Assembly: GCA_040218575.1 (NCBI GenBank)
Contig: JAVJRE010000003.1
Span: forward strand, 248,001-312,000
Origin: Alphaproteobacteria bacterium
Lineage (GTDB): Bacteria > Pseudomonadota > Alphaproteobacteria > JAVJRE01
Direction: 5' to 3'
DNA: 64,000 nucleotides
The notes under the pieces: model-generated
The model's input: only the letters and a program-made list of their open reading frames with translations
The model's database searches: none
What the model was told of the DNA's origin: nothing
Position numbers and translations under genes: made by a program
Part shown: positions 43,172 through 52,011 of the stretch, piece by piece
Numbering within the stretch: the first letter of the stretch is position 1
Layout: each line of letters starts with the position of its first letter

Positions 43172-43203
43172 CGCCGCCTGTCCCGTGACTCCGGAGGCCG
43201 TCC

Positions 43204-43767
43204 ATGACGTCAACCGTCGCTATATGCAACCGCGCACTCGCCTATCTGGGCGAAGAGCCAATCACAGACATGCAAGAGAACAGCGAAGCGGCGCGCCGTT
43301 GCAATCTGCTCTTTGCCGAGACCCGTGACGCCGTGTTGCGGGCCCACCCGTGGAACGCCGCCTTGTCCCGCGCCGAGTTGGCCAGAGTCATGCCAGGGCC
43401 GACCTGGGGGTGGGCAAGCGCCTTTCAGTTGCCGGCCGACCCCTATTGCCTACGGGTGGTGGCGTTGACCCCCGGGTCGGAGCCTTATGCCATCGAAGGC
43501 CAGTGGCTGATGGCCAATATCGATAGCGCCCGCATCCTGTATATCTGCCGCATAACCGATCCAACCCTGTATGACGCGCTGTTGCTGGACTCCATCGCCA
43601 CCCGCCTGGCGGCGGACCTGGCGGAGAGTCTGACAGGCGATCCGCGCCGTGCCGCCGGGCTGTGGCAGTTGTATGGAGAGAAACTGCGCGAGGCACGGCG
43701 GGTGGACGGTCAGGAGGGTCTGCTGGCGGCCGATGGGGTGGGTCCGTGGGAGGCCGCGCACATGTGA
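43204..43767 (+). CDS. Tail tubular protein A-like (T7 gp11-like) head-tail connector
   Basis: 187 residues. The start VAICNRALAYLGEEPITDMQ with ARRCNLLFAETRDAVLRAHP and the following WNAALSRAELA is the pattern of the T7 gp11-type tail tube protein found in podoviruses. It forms the gatekeeper ring under the portal. GGAGG precedes the ATG. In T7 the next gene is gp12, but here an MFS transporter and a DUF2937 gene intervene before the gp12-like gene. Confidence 0.82.
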   Translation: MTSTVAICNRALAYLGEEPITDMQENSEAARRCNLLFAETRDAVLRAHPWNAALSRAELARVMPGPTWGWASAFQLPADPYCLRVVALTPGSEPYAIEGQWLMANIDSARILYICRITDPTLYDALLLDSIATRLAADLAESLTGDPRRAAGLWQLYGEKLREARRVDGQEGLLAADGVGPWEAAHM

Positions 43768-43867
43768 TCTTGTCGGTGCTCCGGCATGGTCCTGTGTATC
43801 GCTCCGTGCCAAGCTTGGGCCAGCCGGCATCGACGCTGCAGGCGGTCTGGAGAGTAGGGGGGCACGG

Positions 43868-45043
43868 GTGGACGAACGGGCACGTCGCATCGCCATGACG
43901 GCATTGCTCATGGCGATGCTCATGTCCAGCTTCTCACAGGCCATGCTGGGAACGGTGCTGGCGGTGCGGCTGAAGCTGGCGGGCTTTCCGGACACCATGC
44001 CGGCTCTGCTGTCCACCGTCGGATTTGCCGGGCTGCTGCTGGGATCGTTGACCGCCCATTTCGCCATCAAGCGTTTTGGCCATGTGACGGCCATGCTGGT
44101 GGCCAGCCTGTGCGTTGCCGCGGCTACGGTTGGCTATCTCTACCTGCCGCCGCCCTGGACCTGGATGGCGTTGCGCTTTCTTGTCGGATCCGTCGGCATC
44201 TGGATGTGGGTTGGCGGCGAGAGCTGGATGCAGTCCATCACGCCGAACGCCATCCGCGGCAAGACCATGAGTCTGTTCATGATCTGTCATGCCGGCGGTA
44301 TGGGGGTCGGCCAGTTTCTGGTGGACGTGTTTGATCCGTTACAGAGTGCTCTGTTCTGGATCGCCGTTGCCGCCACCTTGTCGGCGGCGCTGCCGATCCT
44401 GTTCATCCGCCACGGTCGGCCACAGATCAGCCGGCCCCAGTTCCTGTCGCCACTGGCGCTTTTCCGGCTGTCGCCGCTGGCCGTGGTGGGGAGCATTCTG
44501 GCCGGGGCCATCACCGGTACCGCCATTGGTCTGGGTCCGGTCTTCGGCCTGGCGCGAGAGGCGGTAGTCGGCGGTGTGGGCGTGTTCATGTTTGTCCTGC
44601 TGACCAGCGGTATCCTGTTTCAGTGGCCGGTCGGCCGTCTGTCCGACCGTATGGACCGGCGGCTGCTTCTGGTTCTGGTCTATGGCGCCATCCTGTCCTT
44701 TGCCTTGCTGGCGCTTTATGCCCAAAGCGGCAATACACTGCTGATGTATGTGGCAGCGGTTGGCATTGGCGGCTCCATGCGTGTGATCTACCCCATCTGT
44801 TCGGCTTTCGTGCATGACGGCCTGACCCAGGAACAGCGGGTGTCCGTATCGGGCGGCGTGATTCTTGCCTGGTCGGCCGGCGCGGTGGTCGGACCCTACC
44901 CGGCCGGCTGGGTGATGGAGGCTTTCGGTCCCGGCGGCCTGTTCGGATTCATCGCGGCGATCGCTGCCTTGGCGGCGCTTTTCGGCTTGTGGCGCCTGGC
45001 CTTCCGCAACCGCCCCGTCTCTGCCGCGCTCGACCGTCCCTAG
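43868..45043 (+). CDS. MFS transporter (YcaD-like)
   Basis: 391 residues with 12 predicted membrane segments. The family motif after helix 2-3 and the conserved RFLVGSVGIWMWVGGESWMQ, followed by IRGKTMSLFMICHAGGMGVG, place it in the YcaD/UMF1-like branch of the major facilitator superfamily. GTG start at 43868 with AGGGGGG five bases upstream. It is co-oriented with the gp11-like gene, 100 bases after its stop, yet looks cellular. Substrate unknown. Its placement inside the phage structural set is unusual. Confidence 0.88.
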   Translation: MDERARRIAMTALLMAMLMSSFSQAMLGTVLAVRLKLAGFPDTMPALLSTVGFAGLLLGSLTAHFAIKRFGHVTAMLVASLCVAAATVGYLYLPPPWTWMALRFLVGSVGIWMWVGGESWMQSITPNAIRGKTMSLFMICHAGGMGVGQFLVDVFDPLQSALFWIAVAATLSAALPILFIRHGRPQISRPQFLSPLALFRLSPLAVVGSILAGAITGTAIGLGPVFGLAREAVVGGVGVFMFVLLTSGILFQWPVGRLSDRMDRRLLLVLVYGAILSFALLALYAQSGNTLLMYVAAVGIGGSMRVIYPICSAFVHDGLTQEQRVSVSGGVILAWSAGAVVGPYPAGWVMEAFGPGGLFGFIAAIAALAALFGLWRLAFRNRPVSAALDRP

Positions 45044-45061
45044 ACCACGGTCACGAGGCGG

Positions 45062-45523
45062 TCAGGCACGACGGCGGCGCAGCGCCGCACCGGCGAGCTG
45101 CAGAACCGACCACACGACGATGATTGCGGTTGCGCCATAGACCAGGCTGGTGGTGTCCAGGGGCAGGGCCGGCGTGAAATCGCTGGCGGTGCCTGCGGCA
45201 ATGCTCCAGTCCAGGTTCTGTATGAAGACGAAGGGCCGCTGCCATGGCCCGGCCTGATCCAGCCCGTCCATTGCGGCCGTCAGCCCCTCCACCCGTAGCA
45301 TCATTGCTTCGGCAACCGTCTGTCGCACGTCGACCGCCACACCGGCAAAGACGCCGCTTCCGTCCTGCGCCTGAACCAGTTGTCGCCGCGCCTCATCCAG
45401 GTGGCCGGCCAGGCGCTGGGCGTATTGCTGCATGAAGGCCAGCAACTGAGACCCGGCGAGGCCGGCCACAGCCAGCAGAACGGCGCCAGCCAGGCTGGCC
45501 ATGCGACGCAGCACCCATATCAC
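45062..45523 (-). CDS. DUF2937 family membrane protein
   Basis: 153 residues with a membrane helix at each end (MASLAGAVLLAVAGLAGSQL and LVYGATAIIVVWSVLQLAGA) and a helical periplasmic middle (FMQQYAQRLAGHLDEARRQL). This arrangement fits DUF2937, a family found mainly in alphaproteobacteria with no known role. I start at GTG 45523, which has GGAGGA about 10 bases upstream; ATG 45502 is the alternative. It converges with the MFS gene (18 bases apart). A cellular gene inside the phage-derived region. Confidence 0.75.
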   Translation of the reverse strand: MIWVLRRMASLAGAVLLAVAGLAGSQLLAFMQQYAQRLAGHLDEARRQLVQAQDGSGVFAGVAVDVRQTVAEAMMLRVEGLTAAMDGLDQAGPWQRPFVFIQNLDWSIAAGTASDFTPALPLDTTSLVYGATAIIVVWSVLQLAGAALRRRRA

Positions 45524-45601
45524 CGGTCTTCGTTCCTCCGACCCGTTGCCCACGCGGCGTGGCCACGGCCGACGCCCATAGGAAGAGAGTGTGACCTCAT
45601 C

Positions 45602-47614
45602 ATGACACGGGCCTACGCGATCCAGACAAACTTCACTGCCGGCGAGCTTTCGCCCCGGCTTGCCGGGCGTGTGGACTTCGCCAAGTACTTCAACGGTGTG
45701 CGCCGCCTGGAGAATATGGTGGTCATGCCCCATGGCGGAGTCACCCGCCGCCCGGGTTTTCGTTTCGTGGCATCGGTCAAGGACGGATCGCGCCGAACAC
45801 GGCTGATCCGCTTCGAGTTCTCCACCGATCAGGCCTATATGCTGGAGTTCGGGCATTTGTATGTCCGCGTCTTCAAGGATGAAGGGCAGGTCGAATCCAG
45901 TCCCGGTGTGCCGGTGGAAATCGCCACGCCCTATAGTGAAGATGATCTGCCGGGTCTCAAATATGCGCAGTCCGCGGATACGCTCTACCTGGTTCATCCG
46001 TCCCATGCACCGACGAAGATCACACGTACCAGCCACATAGCGTGGACCCGCCAGGACATCGCGTTCGTTGATGGTCCCTACCGCGCAGTCAATGGCGACA
46101 GCACAAAGACAATGCAGCCTGCCGCGGTGAGCGGCGCCAGTGTGACGATCACCGCTGCGGGCCATGCGCCCTTCGCGGCGGCCGATGTGGGGCGGTGCCT
46201 GCGTCTTGGCCATAGTGGCACCTGGGGTTGGGCTGTGGTCACCGGCTATATCAGCGAGACTCAGGTGACCGTGGAGGTGAAGAGCGCCTTTGCTGCAACG
46301 ACGGCGACGGCCGACTGGCGGCTGGGCTTGTGGGGTTCAAGCCAGGGTTGGCCCGCGGCCATCGCCTTCTATGAGCAGCGTCTGTTCTTTGCCGGTGCGG
46401 CCGGCGCGCCGGACCGCATAGACGGGTCGCGCTCAGCGGACTTTGAGACTTTCGCTCCTGGCATCAGCGATGATGACCCCCTCAGCGTCACTATCGCGAC
46501 GGACGATGTGCAGTCGGTGCGCTGGTTGTCACCCGGCAGCGTTCTGTTGGTGGGCACGGTCAGCGGCGAGTTTGAGATGCGCGCCTCGACCGCCGATGAA
46601 CCGCTGACGCCGGTCAATGTTCAGGTCAAGCGTCAGACCACCTACGGCAGCGCCGATCATCAGCCGCGACGCGTCGGCAATGTGGTTCTGTTCATTCAGC
46701 GCGCCGGGCGCAAACTGCGTGAGCTGGTGTTCACGTTTGAGACTGACGGGTATGTGGCGCCCGACCTGACTCTTCTGGCGGAGCATGTGACGCGCGGCGG
46801 CCTGCGCGAGATTGCCTATGCCCAGGAGCCGGACTCCGTGGTGTGGTGCGCGCGGGCCGATGGCACGTTGCTCGGCCTGACCTACGAACGACCGCATGAC
46901 GTTGTCGGTTGGCACCGCCATGTTCCAGGGGGTTCTTATGCGGGCGGTCCGGCGCAGGTTGAAAGCGTTGCAACGATCCCCGCGCCCACCGGCGACCACG
47001 ACCAGCTTTGGGTCATTGTCCGGCGGACCATTGGCGGGCAGGTCGTGCGCCACGTGGAGTTCATGGAGGAACCGTTCGGCGACAGTCACCAGCAGGCCGA
47101 CTCCTTTTTTGTGGATTCCGGACTTAGCCATGATGGCGCCGCCGTCAGCGAGGTCACCGGACTGGATCATCTTAACGGTGAAACTGTATCGATCCTGGCC
47201 GACGGCGCGGTGCTGCCGGACCAGGTGGTGGCAGACGGTCGGGTGTATCTGTCGCGGGCAGCTTCATGCATCCATGTGGGCTTGCCCTACACCAGTACCA
47301 TTGAGAGCCTGGGGTTCGAAGGTCCTGGCGGGGCGGCAACGATGCAAGGCCGCACCAAGCGTGTGGTCAGCGCCACAATCCGCCTCTACCGCTCGCTGGG
47401 GCTGCGCATCTCCGCCGGTAGCGCCGTTGAAGAGCCGCCGTTCCGCCACAGTCTCGACGTCATGGGCTCTCCGCCGGCGTTGTTTACCGGCGACCGCGTG
47501 ATCACACTGTCGTCGCGCCACGGTCGCGATAGCCGGGTGGTGGTGGAACAGTCACAGCCGTTGCCGCTGACCATCATTGCGCTGATGCAGCACGTTTCGG
47601 TGTCCGGTGACTGA
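45602..47614 (+). CDS. Tail tubular protein B-like (T7 gp12-like) nozzle protein
   Basis: 670 residues, beta-rich. The opening AIQTNFTAGELSPRLAGRVD, with GVRRLENMVVMPHGGVTRRP and GFRFVASVK, is typical of gp12-type tail nozzle or 'stabilisation' proteins of podoviruses. Further landmarks are PAAIAFYEQRLFFAGAAGAP and VQVKRQTTYGSADHQPRRVG. It would form the tail tip that contacts the cell and passes DNA. ATG at 45602 has GGAAGAG at a rather long distance. Its stop overlaps the next start. Confidence 0.87.
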   Translation: MTRAYAIQTNFTAGELSPRLAGRVDFAKYFNGVRRLENMVVMPHGGVTRRPGFRFVASVKDGSRRTRLIRFEFSTDQAYMLEFGHLYVRVFKDEGQVESSPGVPVEIATPYSEDDLPGLKYAQSADTLYLVHPSHAPTKITRTSHIAWTRQDIAFVDGPYRAVNGDSTKTMQPAAVSGASVTITAAGHAPFAAADVGRCLRLGHSGTWGWAVVTGYISETQVTVEVKSAFAATTATADWRLGLWGSSQGWPAAIAFYEQRLFFAGAAGAPDRIDGSRSADFETFAPGISDDDPLSVTIATDDVQSVRWLSPGSVLLVGTVSGEFEMRASTADEPLTPVNVQVKRQTTYGSADHQPRRVGNVVLFIQRAGRKLRELVFTFETDGYVAPDLTLLAEHVTRGGLREIAYAQEPDSVVWCARADGTLLGLTYERPHDVVGWHRHVPGGSYAGGPAQVESVATIPAPTGDHDQLWVIVRRTIGGQVVRHVEFMEEPFGDSHQQADSFFVDSGLSHDGAAVSEVTGLDHLNGETVSILADGAVLPDQVVADGRVYLSRAASCIHVGLPYTSTIESLGFEGPGGAATMQGRTKRVVSATIRLYRSLGLRISAGSAVEEPPFRHSLDVMGSPPALFTGDRVITLSSRHGRDSRVVVEQSQPLPLTIIALMQHVSVSGD

Positions 47615-48110
47615 GCCCCCTTTCATAGAGACTGAGGCAAGGCTAGCCGGCGCCGCCAGCCTCCATATCGTCGCCTTTCGCCCGCATCACCTGACCTGGA
47701 TGCAACTGCGCGAGCCCGGGCGAAGCGAGCTGCTGTCGGCGGGCGCCTCGCCTGAATCCCTGGCGCTGCGCGGCCCGTCCGTCACTTTGGCCGATGGCGA
47801 CGGGACGCCGGTAGCGGCGCTGGGTCTGGTGCCCCTGTGGCCGGGCGTGGCCGAAGCCTGGGTGCTGACCGGCAGCCGGGTGACCGGCCATGTCCACGCT
47901 TTCCATCGCCTGGTCCGGCGACACCTCGCCGATGCACCGCGCCGCTTCACCCTGCATCGCATCCAGGCGAGCGTGCGGGCCGACAGTGTCGTCGCCCGAC
48001 GATGGGCCCTGGCCCTGGGTTTTCGCGAGGAAGGGCTGATGCCGGCCTACGGCCCGGACCAGGCGGACTATCACCGAGTCGCCTATCTGCCAAAGGAGAC
48101 CCACACATGA
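47607..48110 (+). CDS. Internal virion protein A-like (T7 gp13-like, GNAT fold)
   Basis: 167 residues, GTG start overlapping the gp12-like stop by 8 bases. It has an acetyltransferase-like fold (LHIVAFRPHHLTWMQLREPG, SVVARRWALALGFREEGLMP) similar to the DUF2833/gp13 group of T7-like phages, which sits exactly after gp12. The acetyl-CoA loop is poor, so a structural rather than enzymatic role is likely. In T7, gp13 is needed for correct assembly of the internal core. Confidence 0.72.
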   Translation: MTEPPFIETEARLAGAASLHIVAFRPHHLTWMQLREPGRSELLSAGASPESLALRGPSVTLADGDGTPVAALGLVPLWPGVAEAWVLTGSRVTGHVHAFHRLVRRHLADAPRRFTLHRIQASVRADSVVARRWALALGFREEGLMPAYGPDQADYHRVAYLPKETHT

Positions 48111-48583
48111 GCATTCTTGCGCCCTTGTCGTTTCTCGCGTCCACCGCGACCGGTCCCATGTCGTTGGCCGGGATCGGCCTGAGTGGCCTGCTGCAGGCCC
48201 AGCGAAGCCTGTCGGCTGCCGCCATAGACCGGGTTAATGCCAAGTCCGCGGCAGAAGATGCCAGGCTTGCCCGCGAACGTGGCGCGCGGCGCGAACAGAC
48301 AATCCGCCAGCAGACCGAACGCGACATCGCTCGTCAGCGGGCCCGATTCGCCCGCTCCGGAGTGCAGATTGCCGGCAGCCCCTTACTGGCGCTCGAAGAC
48401 CTGGCGGCAACCGGTGAACTCGATGCGCTGGACGCCCGTGCCGGTGGCGAGGCGGAAGCCCTGCGGCGCGAACGTCAGGCAACACAACGCCAGCTTTCGT
48501 CAGTCAGTCATGCAATCGGCGGTGTTGTCGGCGCCGGCTCCAGCCTGCTGTCAGGCGGTGGCGCCCTGTTCCGGCCACGTTGA
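48107..48583 (+). CDS. Internal virion protein B-like (T7 gp14-like)
   Basis: 158 residues. A hydrophobic N-terminal segment (LAPLSFLASTATGPMSLAGI) is followed by a long charged helix rich in Ala, Arg and Glu (ARLARERGARREQTIRQQTE) and a Gly-rich end. Size, composition and place after the gp13-like gene match gp14-type proteins, which are ejected and form a channel in the outer membrane. AAAGGAG lies before the ATG, which overlaps the previous stop by 4 bases. gp15 and gp16 equivalents are absent. Confidence 0.7.
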   Translation: MSILAPLSFLASTATGPMSLAGIGLSGLLQAQRSLSAAAIDRVNAKSAAEDARLARERGARREQTIRQQTERDIARQRARFARSGVQIAGSPLLALEDLAATGELDALDARAGGEAEALRRERQATQRQLSSVSHAIGGVVGAGSSLLSGGGALFRPR

Positions 48584-48640
48584 TTTCTTTGTCCGATCTC
48601 CGGCCTGAAACCCTGATCTGATTCTGCGAAAGGCGAGTCC

Positions 48641-50236
48641 ATGACTGTCAGCATCGAAACCACACGCTGGGAGTATGCCGGCGACGGAACGACAACTGTG
48701 TTCCCCTATACCAACCGCATTTTCGCCGAGGGCGATTTGCGTGTCTACGCCGACGGGACTCTGCAATCACTGAACGCCAGCTACAGCATAACCGGTGCAG
48801 GTTCGGCCAGTGGTGGCAATGTGGTCTTCATGGTGGCACCGGCAGATGGCGTCACCATCGTCATGGTCCGCAACGTGCCGCAGACCCAAGAGACAGATTA
48901 TGTGGAGAACGACACCTTCCCGGCCGAGTCGCACGAAACCGCGTTGGACAAGTTAACGGTCCTGGTCCAGCAGTTGCAGGACGAGCTGGACCGGGCCATG
49001 AAGGTGCCCGAATCGGAAGTCCTTCTTGATATGACGTTGCCGGCATTGACCGTCCGCGCTTCGCAATATCTTGGTTTTGACTCCAACAGCCAGCCTGTAT
49101 CGTATGCCGCGCCGGCCGGCACAACCTCGCTATCCACGTTCGGCGCGTTGCTGGCTGTAACGGCAGATGCTGACGCCGCGCGCTCAATCCTGAAGTCTCC
49201 GGAACCGCTCAACGCCGTTGTGGACGGGGATTTCGACTGGTGGCTGGATGGGACCAGCTTCACGGGGGTCGGTGACCACCAAAAGTGCGGCCTGTGGACC
49301 GCCCGAAAAAACGGGACGTGGGTTGCGGACTTCAAGCAGTCGAGCGATGTGCCGACAGCGACGGAGGCCGGCTTTCTGCTCAATCACTCCCTGCATGTGG
49401 ACGTGACCACCGGACAGCCCAGCTTTGGCGCGACCAACTTAGCGGCGGCCGTTTACGCCATTGAGGGATATCGTTGGGCGGCTCTGCTTGGTGCGAGCAT
49501 CACGGTCGAGTTCTGGGTCAAGGCCACAAAAACAGGGACATACTCTGTCTCAATCTTCAATGCATCACCCAATCAGGCAGTGTCCGGCAGCTATACGATC
49601 AATGCTGCGGGAACCTGGGAAAGGAAAATTGTCACATTCCCGCAGCCGCCGGTCGTCGCCTGGGCGACAGACCACAACAAAGGCGCTGAACTCTGGTTTG
49701 CGCTGGCAATGGGGACCGCCTACCAGGCAGCCCCCGGCGTGTGGGCCGGCGGCACCGTGCTTGCCGCGGCCGGCCAGGCGAACGGCGTTGATGATGCGGC
49801 CAACGACTTTCGAATCGCCGGCCTCCGGATGCATCCCGGCACGGCGGTCATGAGTATGCGCCGGCAGAACCCGTCGCAGGCCCTGCGCGATTGGCAAAGA
49901 TACTTCGCAAAGAGTTTCAGTCCCGGAACGGTGCCGGCACAGGGAACAACATCAAGCGGGGCTCATCTTTGGCACATCACCCGCGGCGGCGGCGGTGGTG
50001 TCGTAGGCGACACCATTCGCCTTCCGGTTTCGATGCGGACCACGCCGACCGTCACTTTTTTTAACACGACAAACGCCAACGCCAATCCGCACAACTACGA
50101 CACGGCCGTAGATATGACTTCACCAAGCGCGCAGAACAGTAGCGAGAGCCTGTTCCGCCTGCAGGCAATACCGGATGCCGGCGCGGTGGTTGGCCACCTG
50201 GTTGGTATTCACTGGACAGCAGATGCGAGGATGTGA
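48641..50236 (+). CDS. Tail fibre protein (T7 gp17-like N-terminal domain)
   Basis: 531 residues. The first about 130 residues (YAGDGTTTVFPYTNRIFAEG, MVRNVPQTQETDYVENDTFP, ALDKLTVLVQQLQDELDRAM) form the virion-attachment domain of T7-type tail fibres plus a short coiled coil. The rest is beta-rich with a carbohydrate-binding-like region (ASITVEFWVKATKTGTYSVS) and a C-terminal part that likely binds the host surface. The fibre defines what the particle adsorbs to. It is followed immediately by a small gene overlapping its stop. Confidence 0.85.
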   Translation: MTVSIETTRWEYAGDGTTTVFPYTNRIFAEGDLRVYADGTLQSLNASYSITGAGSASGGNVVFMVAPADGVTIVMVRNVPQTQETDYVENDTFPAESHETALDKLTVLVQQLQDELDRAMKVPESEVLLDMTLPALTVRASQYLGFDSNSQPVSYAAPAGTTSLSTFGALLAVTADADAARSILKSPEPLNAVVDGDFDWWLDGTSFTGVGDHQKCGLWTARKNGTWVADFKQSSDVPTATEAGFLLNHSLHVDVTTGQPSFGATNLAAAVYAIEGYRWAALLGASITVEFWVKATKTGTYSVSIFNASPNQAVSGSYTINAAGTWERKIVTFPQPPVVAWATDHNKGAELWFALAMGTAYQAAPGVWAGGTVLAAAGQANGVDDAANDFRIAGLRMHPGTAVMSMRRQNPSQALRDWQRYFAKSFSPGTVPAQGTTSSGAHLWHITRGGGGGVVGDTIRLPVSMRTTPTVTFFNTTNANANPHNYDTAVDMTSPSAQNSSESLFRLQAIPDAGAVVGHLVGIHWTADARM

Positions 50237-50493
50237 TGGCAGAGTACCAGGAAGTTGATGGCGGCGGAGTCAGGCGAGCCTGTGACGGGGCGAACATCCC
50301 GCCAGACGCCGGCAATTCCGACTGGCAGGAGTATCAACGGTGGCTGGCGGCCGGCAACGCGCCGGACCCCAGACCGGCACCACCCGCCGAAGTGCCGGCT
50401 GTGGACCCGAGCAAGCTGGCGGACGAACTTGTCGCCGCCGGTACCTTGACTCAGGAGGCGGTTGACCGGGCGCGTGCCGGGGGCGGGCGCTAG
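50236..50493 (+). CDS. Small protein following the tail fibre
   Basis: 85 residues, ATG overlapping the fibre stop (GTGATGG). The stretch NSDWQEYQRWLAAGNAPDP is a common feature of small phage proteins encoded after tail fibres. The C-terminus KLADELVAAGTLTQEAVDRA is a short helix. A chaperone or accessory role in fibre assembly is possible but unproven. Confidence 0.68.
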   Translation: MAEYQEVDGGGVRRACDGANIPPDAGNSDWQEYQRWLAAGNAPDPRPAPPAEVPAVDPSKLADELVAAGTLTQEAVDRARAGGGR

Positions 50494-50525
50494 CGCCTGC
50501 GGCTTGAACTTCCACCCACCGGTCA

Positions 50526-50555
50526 GGCAACCGTCCCGCGCGGTGCGGGCTTGCC
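50526..50555 (+). other. Hairpin between fibre-accessory and lysis genes
   Basis: GGCAA (50526-50530) pairs with TTGCC (50551-50555), and CCCGC (50535-50539) with GCGGG (50545-50549). It is the fourth stable stem in the phage-derived region and separates structural from lysis genes. Confidence 0.55.
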
Positions 50556-50650
50556 ATCCGCATGTCTGCGCTTCCACACGCTCCGGAACCAGTATGCCGG
50601 CGGTTCGTGTCCTTCGCGCATACACCCGTCCGAGGATAGAGGTAGATCAC

Positions 50651-51043
50651 ATGGCGGAAGATACCTGGCCCAGCAGCGCCGCAATGGAGGCGCATGAGGC
50701 CCTGACGTTGATTCGCTCCCATGTGACTGACTGCGACCGGCGCGAGCGGGCAATGAACCAGCGTTTCGACAGAACAGACACTGAAATACACGAGGTCAAA
50801 AGAGACGTTCATGGCCTGCGTGACGAAATGCGCGCAGGCTTCCGCGATCTGCATACCCGGATCAGCGAGAATCAGAAAGCCAACCATGCCGCCCGACTTC
50901 GTGAGGCGGAACGCGACGGCGCCAGCAAGGTTCGCACCGGCATCTATCGCGGCATGTTCATTGTCGGGGCCGGGAGCATTGGTGCGGGTCTGACCGCGTT
51001 CGGAAAAAAGCTGCTCATCCTGATCGGCACGATTATCCCGTGA
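50651..51043 (+). CDS. Coiled-coil protein with C-terminal membrane helix
   Basis: 130 residues. A heptad-rich charged helix (RFDRTDTEIHEVKRDVHGLR, DEMRAGFRDLHTRISENQKA) is followed by one hydrophobic segment (GMFIVGAGSIGAGLTAFGKK plus LLILIGTII). It starts at ATG 50651 behind AGAGG and overlaps the endolysin start by 4 bases. In lysis cassettes such a gene may be a holin-like or spanin-like component. I cannot assign a family. Confidence 0.68.
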   Translation: MAEDTWPSSAAMEAHEALTLIRSHVTDCDRRERAMNQRFDRTDTEIHEVKRDVHGLRDEMRAGFRDLHTRISENQKANHAARLREAERDGASKVRTGIYRGMFIVGAGSIGAGLTAFGKKLLILIGTIIP

Positions 51044-51471
51044 CCCTGTACTCTCACTACTCCGAAGTGCCGCCGGAAGACTGGCCGTGGCCGGATTTTA
51101 CGCCGCAGGAGATGGCTTGCCGGGGCACCGGCATGATCGGCTTTCACCCGGGATTTATGACCGGTCTGCAAACGCTCCGGTCGTTGCTGGATTCGCCAAT
51201 GACCGTGACCTCCGCTTGCCGGTCGGCGGCGCATAACCGGCGTGTCGGCGGTCATTCCAAAAGCCTGCACGTCTGCGACGAACCGCTGCACGCTGGCCAG
51301 CAGGGAACGCTGGCCGTGGATATTGCCACCGTTGACGGCGCATATCGTGGCCGGCTGTTCGCGCTGGCCTGGCAACAGGGTTGGTCAATCGGCTGGAACG
51401 CACCCGGGCGGTTCCTGCATCTTGACCTGCGCGGCGAGATCAGCTTGCCACAAGCCACCTTCGACTATTGA
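51040..51471 (+). CDS. M15-type peptidase endolysin
   Basis: 143 residues. The fold of D-Ala-D-Ala carboxypeptidase-like (peptidase M15/hedgehog-type) endolysins is visible: VTSACRSAAHNRRVGGHSKS with the first zinc His, TLAVDIATVDG with Asp, and RFLHLDLRGE with the last His. It would cut peptide stems of the wall at lysis. GTG start overlaps the coiled-coil gene stop. The holin follows 117 bases later. Confidence 0.87.
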   Translation: MTLYSHYSEVPPEDWPWPDFTPQEMACRGTGMIGFHPGFMTGLQTLRSLLDSPMTVTSACRSAAHNRRVGGHSKSLHVCDEPLHAGQQGTLAVDIATVDGAYRGRLFALAWQQGWSIGWNAPGRFLHLDLRGEISLPQATFDY

Positions 51472-51588
51472 GGGTGGGTCCTGCTGATGCCCGCCCTGAA
51501 ATCACTGGCGGTGCGATCCCGACTGGCACTGCGGTCCGGGACGTCCCGAGTCCGCGCCGCTGGCTGAAGCTACACTGAGGCAAATACT

Positions 51589-52011
51589 ATGGTGGTCTCG
51601 ACCATTGTCGGCCAACTGGCCGGCCCGCTGTTCGGGTTGATTGACAAGCTGTTCACGTCTGAAGACGAGCGAGCGGCGGCCAAGCAGAAGCTGCTTGAAC
51701 TGGAGCAGGCCGGCGAACTGGAGGCCACCCGCCAGCAGCTTTCGGTGATCCTGGCCGAAGCGCAATCAGCCGACCCATGGACCAGTCGCGCTCGCCCCAC
51801 ATTCCTCTACCTGATGTATGTGATCATCATGATGTGCGTCGGCGGCGCCATCGCCGGCATCTGGTGGCCGGACTCGGTGACCACGGCGGCGCAGAACATG
51901 ACCAATCTTCTTGGTGCCATTCCCGAAAGTCTCTACTGGCTCTTCGGCGCCGGCTATCTTGGCTATACGGGTGCGCGCAGCTTCGACAAGTGGCGCGGTG
52001 GCGGTCCGTGA
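51589..52011 (+). CDS. 3TM-type holin
   Basis: 140 residues. The N-terminal FGLIDKLFTSEDERAAAKQK and LLELEQAGELEATRQQLSVI, then a DPWTSRARPTFLYLMYVIIM membrane segment and a second segment at IPESLYWLFGAGYLGYTGA, follow the 3TM holin family common in alphaproteobacterial phages. It would perforate the inner membrane and release the endolysin. The stop overlaps the next start by 4 bases, coupling it to the HslV-like gene. Confidence 0.87.
   Translation: MVVSTIVGQLAGPLFGLIDKLFTSEDERAAAKQKLLELEQAGELEATRQQLSVILAEAQSADPWTSRARPTFLYLMYVIIMMCVGGAIAGIWWPDSVTTAAQNMTNLLGAIPESLYWLFGAGYLGYTGARSFDKWRGGGP

Noticed and set aside
45524-46213. Upstream extension of the DUF2937 frame to 46213
   Set aside because: The extension lies antisense to the gp12-like tail gene and has no family similarity; the start at 45523 with a ribosome site explains the gene.
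51537-51548. 12-base perfect palindrome CGGGACGTCCCG before the holin
   Set aside because: Too short in GC-rich DNA to call an operator, with no second copy found.
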